A DNA stretch of 12,747 bases. Source: JAAYCI01 sp964371725. GTDB taxonomy: Bacteria; Bacillota; Clostridia; Oscillospirales; Ruminococcaceae. Under the pieces are notes generated by a model. It did not search any database. It was not told the DNA's origin and saw only the letters and a list, made by a program, of their open reading frames with translations. The stretch is from the NCBI GenBank assembly GCA_964371725.1, contig CAYJNQ010000044.1:1-12747 (forward strand), read 5' to 3'. Below, one piece after another: positions 7,351 through 12,747 of the stretch (position 1 is the first letter of the stretch; each line of letters starts with the position of its first letter). The position numbers were made by a program, and so were the translations under genes.

Positions 7351-8115
7351 GTGATTTTGGGAAGGGAAAAATGTGCTGGGCTTTCGGCGGCAACGATTAA
7401 ATATGTGGCGTTGGTTTGTATGTTCATTGACCACCTCTCTTTTTTGGTGGCGCCCGATGCGTATACACCGCTTCATTTTATCATGCGCTTTGTGGGCAGA
7501 ACGGCGGCGCCTCTGTTTTTTTTCTTCATGGCCGAGGGCTACCGCTACACACGCGATAAAAACCGCTATACCCTGCGCATTGCCCTGTTTGCCTTGGTGT
7601 CCTATATGCCGTTTTTATGGTTCAAAATGGCAGCCGGCCTCAACCGATTGGGGTATCTGGACATGAGCATAGGCTACACCTTACTGCTCAGCTTTTTGGC
7701 TCTGCGCGCACGGCACGAGCTGAAAAGTCCTGCGCTCAAGTGGGCGACCATCGCCTTGTGCTTGCTGTTTTCTTTTGTGGGAGATTGGAGCTATCGAGCG
7801 GTTTTCGCGGTGCTCTTGTTCGATTACTTTAAAGACAATCGCCCGATGCAGCAAATTGCCTATTTGGCCTTGATTTTCACAGTGGACATTGCGCCGCTTC
7901 TAAATGACATGGTGCGCAATGCCAGAACGCCTGTTGAAATTTTCGCGAAGCTGTATTGGGCTTTATTGGGCTGCGGTGCCATCATTCCGATGGTTCTCAT
8001 CGGGGCCTACAACGGCAAGCGGGGGCGCCAAAGTCGGTGGTTGTTCTATGTGTTCTACCCGGCGCACCTTCTGGTGTTGGCCGTGCTCATGGCGTTTGCG
8101 CGTGGGCTGGTATAA
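7351..8115 (+). CDS. TraX family integral membrane protein
   Basis: A 254-residue, very hydrophobic protein with about seven or eight membrane segments. TraX-family features are F-I-D-H-L (25-29), R-F-V-G-R-x-A-x-P-L-F-F-F-F-M-A-E-G-Y (46-64) with nearby Y-T-R-D-K, a central D-W-S-Y-R (145-149), and the C-terminal F-Y-V-F-Y-P-A-H-L (232-240). TraX itself N-acetylates F-pilin. Chromosomal clostridial homologues occur without conjugation genes, as here, and their substrate is unknown; a transfer of acyl groups at the membrane is family-based inference. The start is GTG 7351, behind TAGGGAGGAT (7336-7345), a good SD at normal spacing. No conjugation gene is visible nearby. The upstream terminator leaves almost no room for a promoter of its own. 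Confidence 0.87.
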   Translation: MILGREKCAGLSAATIKYVALVCMFIDHLSFLVAPDAYTPLHFIMRFVGRTAAPLFFFFMAEGYRYTRDKNRYTLRIALFALVSYMPFLWFKMAAGLNRLGYLDMSIGYTLLLSFLALRARHELKSPALKWATIALCLLFSFVGDWSYRAVFAVLLFDYFKDNRPMQQIAYLALIFTVDIAPLLNDMVRNARTPVEIFAKLYWALLGCGAIIPMVLIGAYNGKRGRQSRWLFYVFYPAHLLVLAVLMAFARGLV

Positions 8116-8153
8116 GATGAAGCGGCTTCGATAGCCGGTGAGAAGGAGAAAAA

Positions 8154-8345
8154 ATGGCTTACAGCAAAGATATGTTTATAGGGGATATCCTAGACAAAGA
8201 TCCCGCGCTTGCACCGATTTTCTTAGAGATGGGGATGCACTGCCTTGGATGTCCGTCTGCACGCGGTGAGACACTGGAAGAGGCTTGCGGGGTGCACGGC
8301 GAAAACGTAGAAGCGGTACTGCAAAAGCTCAATGAAAAGGCCTGA
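8154..8345 (+). CDS. DUF1858 / hybrid-cluster-protein-associated redox disulfide domain protein
   Basis: A 63-residue protein covering just one DUF1858 domain. It has the pattern G-M-H-C-L-G-C-P (27-34) with a CxxC pair C30/C33, then E-T-L-E-E-A-C-G-V-H-G (39-49) and an L-N near the end. The family is described as a disulfide or metal-binding domain often found in anaerobes with hybrid cluster protein (prismane) or as the N-terminal part of ScdA/YtfE-type repair proteins. A role in nitrosative or oxidative stress is inferred from the family only. No hybrid cluster gene is in the window. The start is ATG 8154, with AAGGAG (8143-8148) at ideal spacing. Its last 14 bases overlap the trmK start. 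It lies 38 bases after the TraX-like gene, probably in the same transcript. Confidence 0.9.
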   Translation: MAYSKDMFIGDILDKDPALAPIFLEMGMHCLGCPSARGETLEEACGVHGENVEAVLQKLNEKA

Positions 8346-9087
8346 GGTGGGCGAGCACGCCGAAACGGCTTGCGGTGAAACAAACGCGGTGCAAAGCTTG
8401 CCGCTTGGCACACGGCTTTCGGCGGCGGCGGCGCTGATTCGCCCGGGGTGTGTGGTGGCCGATATCGGCTGCGACCACGGGAAGTTGGCCGTCTATCTTG
8501 TAAAAAGCGGCAAAAGCCCCCGTGTGATTGCAATCGACGCAAGGCCGTTGCCGTTGGCGCGCGCTGTGGCGCTGGCCGAACAGTGTAAGGTGAGCGAGTG
8601 GGTGGATTGCCGCCTGGGCGATGGGTTTGCCCCACTCTTGCCGGGAGAGGCGCAGGAAATTTTGATAGCGGGGCTTTCGGGCGAGACCATTTGTGATATT
8701 CTGCAAGGGGTCGATTGGCTGTTTTCGCATAAAACACAGCTTGTATTGCAACCCACAAGCCGTGCCCCGTTTTTACGGCGCTATTTGTGCAAAGCAGGCT
8801 TTTCCATTGAAGAAGAACAGCCGGTTTTGGAAAACAACCGCGCTTATACAAATTTGCGTGTTTTGGCAGGGGGGCAAGCGTGCGAGCCGACGGCCTTGTT
8901 TTGCGAGGTGGGAAAACTGCAAGAGGCCAAAGACAAAACGGCAGCAGCAAGGCTTTTGCAAAGTCGCCTTATCGATTTGGAAAACCAGTTGGCCGCGCCG
9001 CTTTCAAAAGGGCGGCGTGAAGAAATAGAAGGATTGATACGAGAGGTGTCGTTATGCCTACAGTGGATGAAATCGCCCGTTTTGTAG
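8332..9087 (+). CDS. trmK: tRNA (adenine-N1)-methyltransferase, m1A22
   Basis: A 251-residue SAM-dependent methyltransferase of the TrmK (YqfN/COG2384) family, which methylates N1 of adenine 22 in the tRNA D-loop. Seen: SAM motif V-V-A-D-I-G-C-D-H-G-K-L (41-52), acidic end of strand 2 A-I-D-A (67-70), R-L-G-D-G-F (94-99), catalytic-region I-A-G-L-S-G-E (112-118), L-V-L-Q-P (137-141) followed by L-R-x-x-L and G-F, and a C-terminal coiled-coil-like tail (195-245). Homologues usually read I-A-G-M-G-G at the third motif. ATG 8332 overlaps DUF1858 by 14 bases without a good SD. GTG 8347, with AAAAGG (8335-8340) six bases upstream and just past the previous stop, is an equally plausible start and would shorten the protein by five residues. 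It overlaps the next gene by 34 bases. Confidence 0.93.
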   Translation: MKRPEVGEHAETACGETNAVQSLPLGTRLSAAAALIRPGCVVADIGCDHGKLAVYLVKSGKSPRVIAIDARPLPLARAVALAEQCKVSEWVDCRLGDGFAPLLPGEAQEILIAGLSGETICDILQGVDWLFSHKTQLVLQPTSRAPFLRRYLCKAGFSIEEEQPVLENNRAYTNLRVLAGGQACEPTALFCEVGKLQEAKDKTAAARLLQSRLIDLENQLAAPLSKGRREEIEGLIREVSLCLQWMKSPVL

Positions 9088-9806
9088 AGGGTTTTGCACC
9101 CGTGGAATTGGCCGAAGAATGGGACAACAGCGGTCTGCTTGTCAATTGTGGCGGAGAGGTGCGCGGTGTGATGTGCACTTTGGACATCACAAGTGCCGTG
9201 ATTCAAGAGGCTGAACGCACAGGATGCCAGTTGATTGTGGCACACCATCCCGTGATTTTTAAAAAGATTGCGCGTGTAAGCCGGGGAGACCTCGTGTACA
9301 AACTGGTGCGCAAACACATCAGTGCACTTTGTGTGCACACCAATTTAGATGCGGCCCCGGGTGGCGTGAACGATATTTTAACGGCCATCTTGGGTTTACA
9401 GGACACACAGGTGTTTGCGCAGGTGGGCAGGATGGGGACGCTTCGGCAGGAGATGTCGGCCACACGCCTTGCAAACCATTTTGCCGAACGCTTTTCGGCA
9501 CGGGTGCGCTTTGTGGATGCGGGCAAGCCCGTGCGAAAACTGGCTGTGCTTGGCGGCAGCGGTGGCGGCCTTGTGGGAGAGATGCTCAAAGAGGGTGTGG
9601 ACTGTTTGCTTACGGGTGAAGCGGACCATCACGATGCCATCGACGCGAAAGAGGCGGGTGTGTCTTTGATTTCGGCCGGGCATTTTTCCACAGAATTTCC
9701 TGTGGTGCCCGTGGTGGCCGACCGTCTTATCAAACAATACCCACAGCTCAGGGTGCTCATTGCAAACGAGGCAAAAGACCCGTTCCAATACGCAAACCCA
9801 AGATAG
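9054..9806 (+). CDS. Nif3-like dinuclear metal-centre protein (YqfO/YbgI family)
   Basis: A 250-residue Nif3/DUF34 protein. Family motifs: E-E-W-D-N-S-G-L (21-28), metal ligands in V-A-H-H-P (62-66), H-T-N-L-D-A-A (95-101) and G-H-F-S-T-E (209-214). This is the short form without the central PII/CutA-like insertion of B. subtilis YqfO. The family is often labelled GTP cyclohydrolase I type 2, but its cellular function is unsettled, so I do not assign that activity. The start is ATG 9054, behind GAGAGGTG (9041-9048), inside the end of trmK. The 34-base overlap suggests translational coupling. The trmK-nif3 pairing is conserved in Firmicutes (yqfN-yqfO in B. subtilis), which supports both calls. 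Confidence 0.94.
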   Translation: MPTVDEIARFVEGFAPVELAEEWDNSGLLVNCGGEVRGVMCTLDITSAVIQEAERTGCQLIVAHHPVIFKKIARVSRGDLVYKLVRKHISALCVHTNLDAAPGGVNDILTAILGLQDTQVFAQVGRMGTLRQEMSATRLANHFAERFSARVRFVDAGKPVRKLAVLGGSGGGLVGEMLKEGVDCLLTGEADHHDAIDAKEAGVSLISAGHFSTEFPVVPVVADRLIKQYPQLRVLIANEAKDPFQYANPR

Positions 9807-9820
9807 AGGAGAAAAAAACC

Positions 9821-11608
9821 ATGGCGCTGGATGCGGCCACATTGGCCTTGACGGCAAGGCAGCTGCAAGTGGAACTGGCAGAGTCTCGCATTGATAAAAT
9901 CTATCAGCCAACCCGTGATGAAGTGGTGTTGCAAATGCGCACACGTCATGCCGGGTTCTCTTTGTTGCTCGCCGCACGCACGGGTTCTGCCCGTGTATGC
10001 AAAACCGAAATGAAATATGAAAACCCGGCTGTGCCCCCCTCGTTTTGCATGCTGCTTAGAAAGCATTTAACGGGCGGACGGTTTCTCTGTGCGCGCACCC
10101 TGCCCATGGAGCGTATCTTGTTTTTGGATTTTCAGTGCGTGAATGAAATGGGCGACCTTGTATACAACACGCTTGCAGCAGAGCTCATGGGGCGCTATTG
10201 CAACCTGGTGTTGTTTTCGCGCGAGCGCGCTGAAGATGGAAGCTTTAAAGATGCAAAAATCATCGACGCACTCAAACGTGTGGGTTTCGACGACAGCGAG
10301 GTGCGTCAGCTTTTACCGGGGCTTTCCTACACCTTGCCGCCCATGCGAAAACTGGAAAATATTTTGCAAACACCCGTCGTGTTGTTTGTGGAGCGGCTTT
10401 GCGAAAGGCAGGGCACGGTGTTGCAAGCACTTTCCAAAACGGCCGGTGGCCTTGGGCCGGTTGTCTTGCGCGAGCTTGTATACCGAGCTTTTGGCGGCGA
10501 GGAGCCGCTGGCGGCAGAGCTCAGTGGGGCACAAAAAGAAAAACTGGTGCAGGCCATTCACGAAATACGTGCCGACTATGAGGCCGGAGGGCGTGCAAAC
10601 CTCGTGAAAAAAGAGGATGGTACGCTGGTGGAATTCAGTTTCACACAGCTTCACCAGTATGAGCCGCAGTGCGAGCTGGTTTTTTTTGCGAGCTTTTCCG
10701 AAATGCTCGAGGGTTACTATGCGCAAAAAGACAAGGGCGAGCGTTTGCGGCAAAAATCAAAAGCATTGCGCAAAACCGTGCAAAATTTGTACGAGCGCGC
10801 CGTGCGCAAACAGGCTGCAAGGCGCGAGGAGCTTGCGGAAAGCGAAGACAGCGAGCATTTGCGTGTCAAAGGGGAATTGCTCACGGCCAATTTGCACGCC
10901 TTTGAAAAAGGTGCAAAAGAGGTGCGGGTTTTCAACTGGTATAAAAACGAAGAGCAGAGCATTTCCTTGGATGTGCGCTTAAACCCAAGCCAGAATGCCC
11001 AAGGGTATTTTAAAGAGTACAAAAAGAAAGGTACGGCCGTGCAAAAACTAACAGAGCTTTTGGAAACGGGCGAAAAAGAAATTGTCTATTTGGAGAGTGT
11101 CTTGTATGAGATTGACCTGGCCGAGGGGGAAGCTGCCCTTGCGGAAGTGCGCGCAGAGCTCAAAGCGCAGGGATACCTGAAAAATGCAAAGCATGCCGAG
11201 AAAAAGCAAAAGCCGGCCGATTTTTTACGATATCACTCCACAGACGAATTTTTGATATTGGTGGGGCGGAACAATTTACAAAATGAAAAACTAAGTTTAA
11301 AAACGGCGAGAGGCAAGGATTTGTGGTTTCACACAAAAAATGCGCCGGGTAGCCATGTGGTGGTGATGAGCGAGGGGCGAGACATCCCGCTTGCCACACA
11401 GAACGAGGCAGCGCAGTTGGCGGTGTGGCACTCGAGCCAGAAAAATGGGGCCAAGGTGCCTGTGGACTACACCGAGGTGAAACACCTGCGCAAAACGCGC
11501 GATTTGCCGCTTGGCATGGTGCTGTACGAGCAATACGAAACCGCCTATGTCACGCCCGAAGAGCCGGTGATAAAGCGCCTGCAAGAAACCGCAAAAAACA
11601 GGGGATAA
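9821..11608 (+). CDS. rqcH: RqcH, Rqc2/NEMF homologue (NFACT protein, formerly fibronectin-binding FbpA)
   Basis: A 595-residue NFACT protein. In bacteria RqcH binds large ribosomal subunits carrying stalled nascent chains and recruits tRNA-Ala to add C-terminal alanine tails that mark the chain for degradation. Seen: NFACT-N from residue 3 (A-L-T-A-R-Q-L-Q-V-E-L and R-I-D-K-I-Y-Q-P, 23-30), P-P-S-F-C-M-L-L-R-K-H-L (72-83), N-E-M-G-D (108-112) and E-L-M-G-R-Y-C-N-L (121-129); a long charged coiled-coil region (about 300-460); and the NFACT-R (DUF814) domain at 475-575 with V-G-R-N-N-L-Q-N (481-488), D-L-W-F-H-T (500-505) and P-G-S-H-V-V-V (509-515). Length is typical. Residues 97-98 are Glu-Arg where functional studies describe an Asp-Arg pair. 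ATG 9821 follows AGAGGAG (9805-9811), 14 bases after nif3. Older names reflect an adhesion claim and should not guide function. Confidence 0.95.
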   Translation: MALDAATLALTARQLQVELAESRIDKIYQPTRDEVVLQMRTRHAGFSLLLAARTGSARVCKTEMKYENPAVPPSFCMLLRKHLTGGRFLCARTLPMERILFLDFQCVNEMGDLVYNTLAAELMGRYCNLVLFSRERAEDGSFKDAKIIDALKRVGFDDSEVRQLLPGLSYTLPPMRKLENILQTPVVLFVERLCERQGTVLQALSKTAGGLGPVVLRELVYRAFGGEEPLAAELSGAQKEKLVQAIHEIRADYEAGGRANLVKKEDGTLVEFSFTQLHQYEPQCELVFFASFSEMLEGYYAQKDKGERLRQKSKALRKTVQNLYERAVRKQAARREELAESEDSEHLRVKGELLTANLHAFEKGAKEVRVFNWYKNEEQSISLDVRLNPSQNAQGYFKEYKKKGTAVQKLTELLETGEKEIVYLESVLYEIDLAEGEAALAEVRAELKAQGYLKNAKHAEKKQKPADFLRYHSTDEFLILVGRNNLQNEKLSLKTARGKDLWFHTKNAPGSHVVVMSEGRDIPLATQNEAAQLAVWHSSQKNGAKVPVDYTEVKHLRKTRDLPLGMVLYEQYETAYVTPEEPVIKRLQETAKNRG

Positions 11609-11609
11609 C

Positions 11610-12353
11610 ATGGAAAAAAAACGAGTTCGCCTGCTGGACGTGTTGCGCGGGTTTTCCGTTTTAAGCATGGTGCTTTACCACGGGATGTTTGACCTAGTGT
11701 ATTTATTTGGTGTGGAAGTGCCCTGGTACCCGGAAACCCCGGGTTATGTGTGGCAACAGAGCATTTGCTGGGTGTTCATTTTGGTGTCGGGTGCGTCGCT
11801 GCACTATGGAAGCAAAACATTGAGGCGTGCTCTGCTTGTGCTTTCATGCGCGCTGCTCGTGTCGCTTGTTTCGTTTGTGGCCATGCCAAGCCAGCGTGTG
11901 GTGTTTGGGATTTTGCATTTTCTGGGGGTTGCCATGCTCTTGTCGGTGCCGCTTCGGCACTTTCTAAAAAAAATGCCCCCATTTGCAGGTTTTATAGTAT
12001 GTGCCCTTTTGTTTGTGTTTTTACGGGGTGTGCCGCGCGGGTATGTGGGCCTTTTGGAGATGCCGCTGTGGCTGTTGCCGCAGGCGTTGTATCAAACCGA
12101 TTTTCTGTTCTTCTTAGGCTTGCCCGGGCCTGACTTCTTTTCGGGAGATTACTTCCCGCTTGTGCCGTGGTTTTTTTTGTATTACACGGGCTACTTTGGC
12201 TGGGCGCTTATCAAAGAGCGTTTCACAGCCACAAAGCCGGGTAAAAACCCGCTGGAATGGGCAGGGCGGCACAGCCTTTCCCTCTATGTGGTGCACCAGC
12301 CCTTGCTGTATGGCTTGTGCCTTTTGTTGCAAGCAGCCGGAGTGCTTGCCTAA
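11610..12353 (+). CDS. HGSNAT-like membrane acyltransferase (DUF1624 family)
   Basis: A 247-residue membrane protein with about seven hydrophobic segments, matching the catalytic domain of heparan-alpha-glucosaminide N-acetyltransferase. Family marks are R-x-x-L-L-D-V-L-R-G-F (5-15), Y-H-G-M-F-D (23-28), F-I-L-V-S-G-A-S (56-63), F-G-I-L-H-F-L-G-V (99-107), D-Y-F-P-L-V-P-W-F (180-188) and H-S-L-S-L-Y-V-V-H-Q-P (221-231). The histidine in Y-H-G lies near the membrane face, where the family is thought to move an acetyl group across the membrane to a sugar outside. The bacterial substrate is unknown, with cell-wall or glycan acetylation as inference. ATG 11610 follows AGGGG (11600-11604) and the rqcH stop by one base, so the pair is almost certainly co-transcribed. 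An A8 run (11614-11621) follows the start. No terminator is visible downstream. Confidence 0.9.
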   Translation: MEKKRVRLLDVLRGFSVLSMVLYHGMFDLVYLFGVEVPWYPETPGYVWQQSICWVFILVSGASLHYGSKTLRRALLVLSCALLVSLVSFVAMPSQRVVFGILHFLGVAMLLSVPLRHFLKKMPPFAGFIVCALLFVFLRGVPRGYVGLLEMPLWLLPQALYQTDFLFFLGLPGPDFFSGDYFPLVPWFFLYYTGYFGWALIKERFTATKPGKNPLEWAGRHSLSLYVVHQPLLYGLCLLLQAAGVLA

Positions 12354-12438
12354 AATGGTTAAAAAAGAAGGATGAAATTCGCAATAAACCGGTTAAGTAT
12401 ACAAAAATAAAAAAACGCACACAATTTCAAAAAAAGTA
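12354..12438. other. A/T-rich intergenic stretch
   Basis: This stretch is strongly A-rich and contains a small palindrome, AACCGGTT (12387-12394), but no stem followed by a T-run that would end the preceding operon. An ATG at 12372 behind AGAAGG opens only 12 codons and is not called a gene. The A-tracts next to the downstream -35 could act as an upstream promoter element, which is inference. Confidence 0.5.
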
Positions 12439-12467
12439 TTGCAATCGGAGCGAATTTTTGATATCCT
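12439..12467 (+). promoter_or_regulatory. Candidate sigma-70/SigA promoter
   Basis: TTGCAA (12439-12444) and TATCCT (12462-12467) each match four of six consensus bases and are separated by exactly 17 bases. They are preceded by A-tracts that resemble an UP element. Transcription would begin near 12474. The position, after the end of the co-directional gene block and before the structured segment, fits a promoter for a separate transcript. Short matches of this kind arise by chance, so this is tentative. Confidence 0.4.
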
Positions 12468-12473
12468 TATTGG

Positions 12474-12747
12474 GTAATTGCGACAACTTCGCCTTTTGAG
12501 CAAAAAAGCGAAGTGGCGATATGCGAGGAAGCGGGAGGTTGCGGCGTGGTTTTTGCCAAGAAGCGCGCCGGTTTTTCCGCGGAGTATGTCGGGTCCAGAA
12601 CCGGGCGACAAATACGGATGGCAAAGGGATACGTTTTTTAGGCGTAAGTAGGCCGAAAAACCACTGTTCAGGCAAAGCGAGCTTTTGGCCGCTTCGCACT
12701 TTGCAAGAGGGTTTGTCCGGGAGAACTGCACAGCGGTTCACCGGCTT
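12474..12747 (+). ncRNA. Candidate structured RNA or mRNA leader, family not identified (3' end outside window)
   Basis: About 270 bases with many complementary segments and no convincing protein gene. Pairings read by eye: hairpin 12486-12514 (ACTTCGC with GCGAAGT, plus four A-U pairs); a long-range helix of 12546-12557 (GTGGTTTTTGCC) with 12651-12664, twelve pairs with a two-base bulge; inside it a hairpin 12584-12591 with 12606-12615; then hairpin 12672-12704 (GCAAAG with CTTTGC, extended inside); and hairpin 12717-12744 (CCGG plus GAACTG paired with CGGTTC plus CCGG). A promoter-like sequence ends about six bases before. I looked for signatures of RNase P RNA, tmRNA, SRP RNA, T-box and the common riboswitches and did not find them. 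It could be a stable RNA or the leader of a gene beyond the window. Strand is inferred from the promoter. Confidence 0.38.
12546..12641 (+). CDS. Possible 31-residue leader ORF, unknown
   Basis: GTG at 12546 is preceded by a near-ideal SD, GGGAGGT (12533-12539), at six-base spacing, and the frame runs 31 codons to TAG (12639-12641). The predicted peptide is basic (K and R at several positions) with no recognisable domain or signal peptide. The start codon is the first triplet of the long-range helix proposed for the candidate RNA, so folding would hide it. It may be a regulatory leader peptide or chance; I do not recognise it. Confidence 0.22.
   Translation: MVFAKKRAGFSAEYVGSRTGRQIRMAKGYVF

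Noticed and set aside
6691..7476. A 261-codon open frame on the minus strand opposite the S1 repeats and the start of the TraX-like gene
   Set aside because: It lies wholly opposite two well-supported genes, and its translation is rich in Ser, Thr and Pro with no family pattern, as expected for an antisense shadow.
7351..8115. Conjugative element suggested by the TraX-like protein
   Set aside because: No relaxase, pilus, coupling protein, integrase or attachment site is visible. The neighbours are core chromosomal genes.
8159..8950. A 263-codon minus-strand open frame opposite DUF1858 and trmK
   Set aside because: The translation is Pro/Arg-rich low-complexity sequence. The + strand genes carry clear family motifs and good ribosome binding sites.
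9054..9806. Annotating the Nif3-like protein as GTP cyclohydrolase I
   Set aside because: That label is carried by database naming of the family. The sequence shows only the Nif3 metal site, and the short form lacks any feature specific to that activity.
12427..12741. A 104-codon minus-strand frame starting with GTG at 12741
   Set aside because: The translation is basic and has no recognisable motif. It runs antisense through the paired segments of the candidate RNA, and no SD can be judged because the window ends. Kept out, but it would need a homology search to exclude fully.
12521..12747. A + strand frame from ATG 12521 open to the window end (about 75 codons)
   Set aside because: There is no SD before the ATG, the composition is Arg-rich and unlike the neighbouring proteins, and no known family is recognised. 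The SD at 12533 serves a different frame.
12474..12747. RNase P RNA, tmRNA, SRP RNA, T-box or cobalamin riboswitch
   Set aside because: The hallmark sequences were not found: GAGGAAAGTCC for RNase P, a tag-reading frame for tmRNA, the GGAAGGAAGCAG core of SRP RNA, the T-box sequence and the B12 box. A faint likeness of AGCGGGAGGTTGCGG to the 5' part of clostridial/bacillar SRP RNA is not sustained downstream.

Overview
The window looks like a piece of chromosome from an anaerobic Firmicute, most likely class Clostridia. The strongest pointer is a single gene encoding IspH (LytB) fused to a four-repeat ribosomal protein S1, an arrangement known mainly from Clostridia. It lies in the expected neighbourhood (BaiN/HI0933-type flavoprotein, cytidylate kinase, IspH-S1). 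The trmK-nif3 pair, an RqcH homologue and a hybrid-cluster-associated DUF1858 protein agree. All recognised genes are on the + strand and tightly packed, most with purine-rich Shine-Dalgarno (SD) sequences; two starts are non-ATG (TTG and GTG).

Layout. (1) 1-3226: the end of a probable cell-surface glycan cassette: the C-terminal part of an FAD-dependent oxidoreductase, a GT2 glycosyltransferase with two C-terminal membrane helices, and a polytopic GT-C-like membrane protein, joined by ATGA stop/start overlaps. (2) 3228-7261: a housekeeping run of BaiN-like flavoprotein, cmk and ispH-rpsA, closed by a strong intrinsic terminator at 7298-7329. (3) 7351-12353: a TraX-like membrane protein, a DUF1858 redox mini-protein, trmK (tRNA m1A22 methyltransferase), a Nif3-like metal protein, rqcH (ribosome quality control) and an HGSNAT-type membrane acyltransferase, with short gaps or overlaps. 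(4) 12354-12747: no convincing protein gene. An A/T-rich stretch is followed by a promoter-like sequence and about 270 bases rich in complementary segments. This is a candidate structured RNA or mRNA leader that runs off the window.

How the genes relate. Much of blocks 2 and 3 concerns translation: S1 in initiation, TrmK in tRNA modification, RqcH in rescue of stalled large subunits, Cmk in CTP/dCTP precursor supply. Between them sit membrane proteins that probably modify or build envelope glycans.

Most of the window is ordinary core genome. The points that merit a second look are the possible internal start at the IspH/S1 junction, which could yield free S1 from the fused gene; the unidentified candidate RNA at the 3' end, with a possible 31-codon leader ORF inside it; and departures from expected active-site motifs in the GT2 and RqcH proteins. 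I found no CRISPR array, tRNA, rRNA or insertion sequence.
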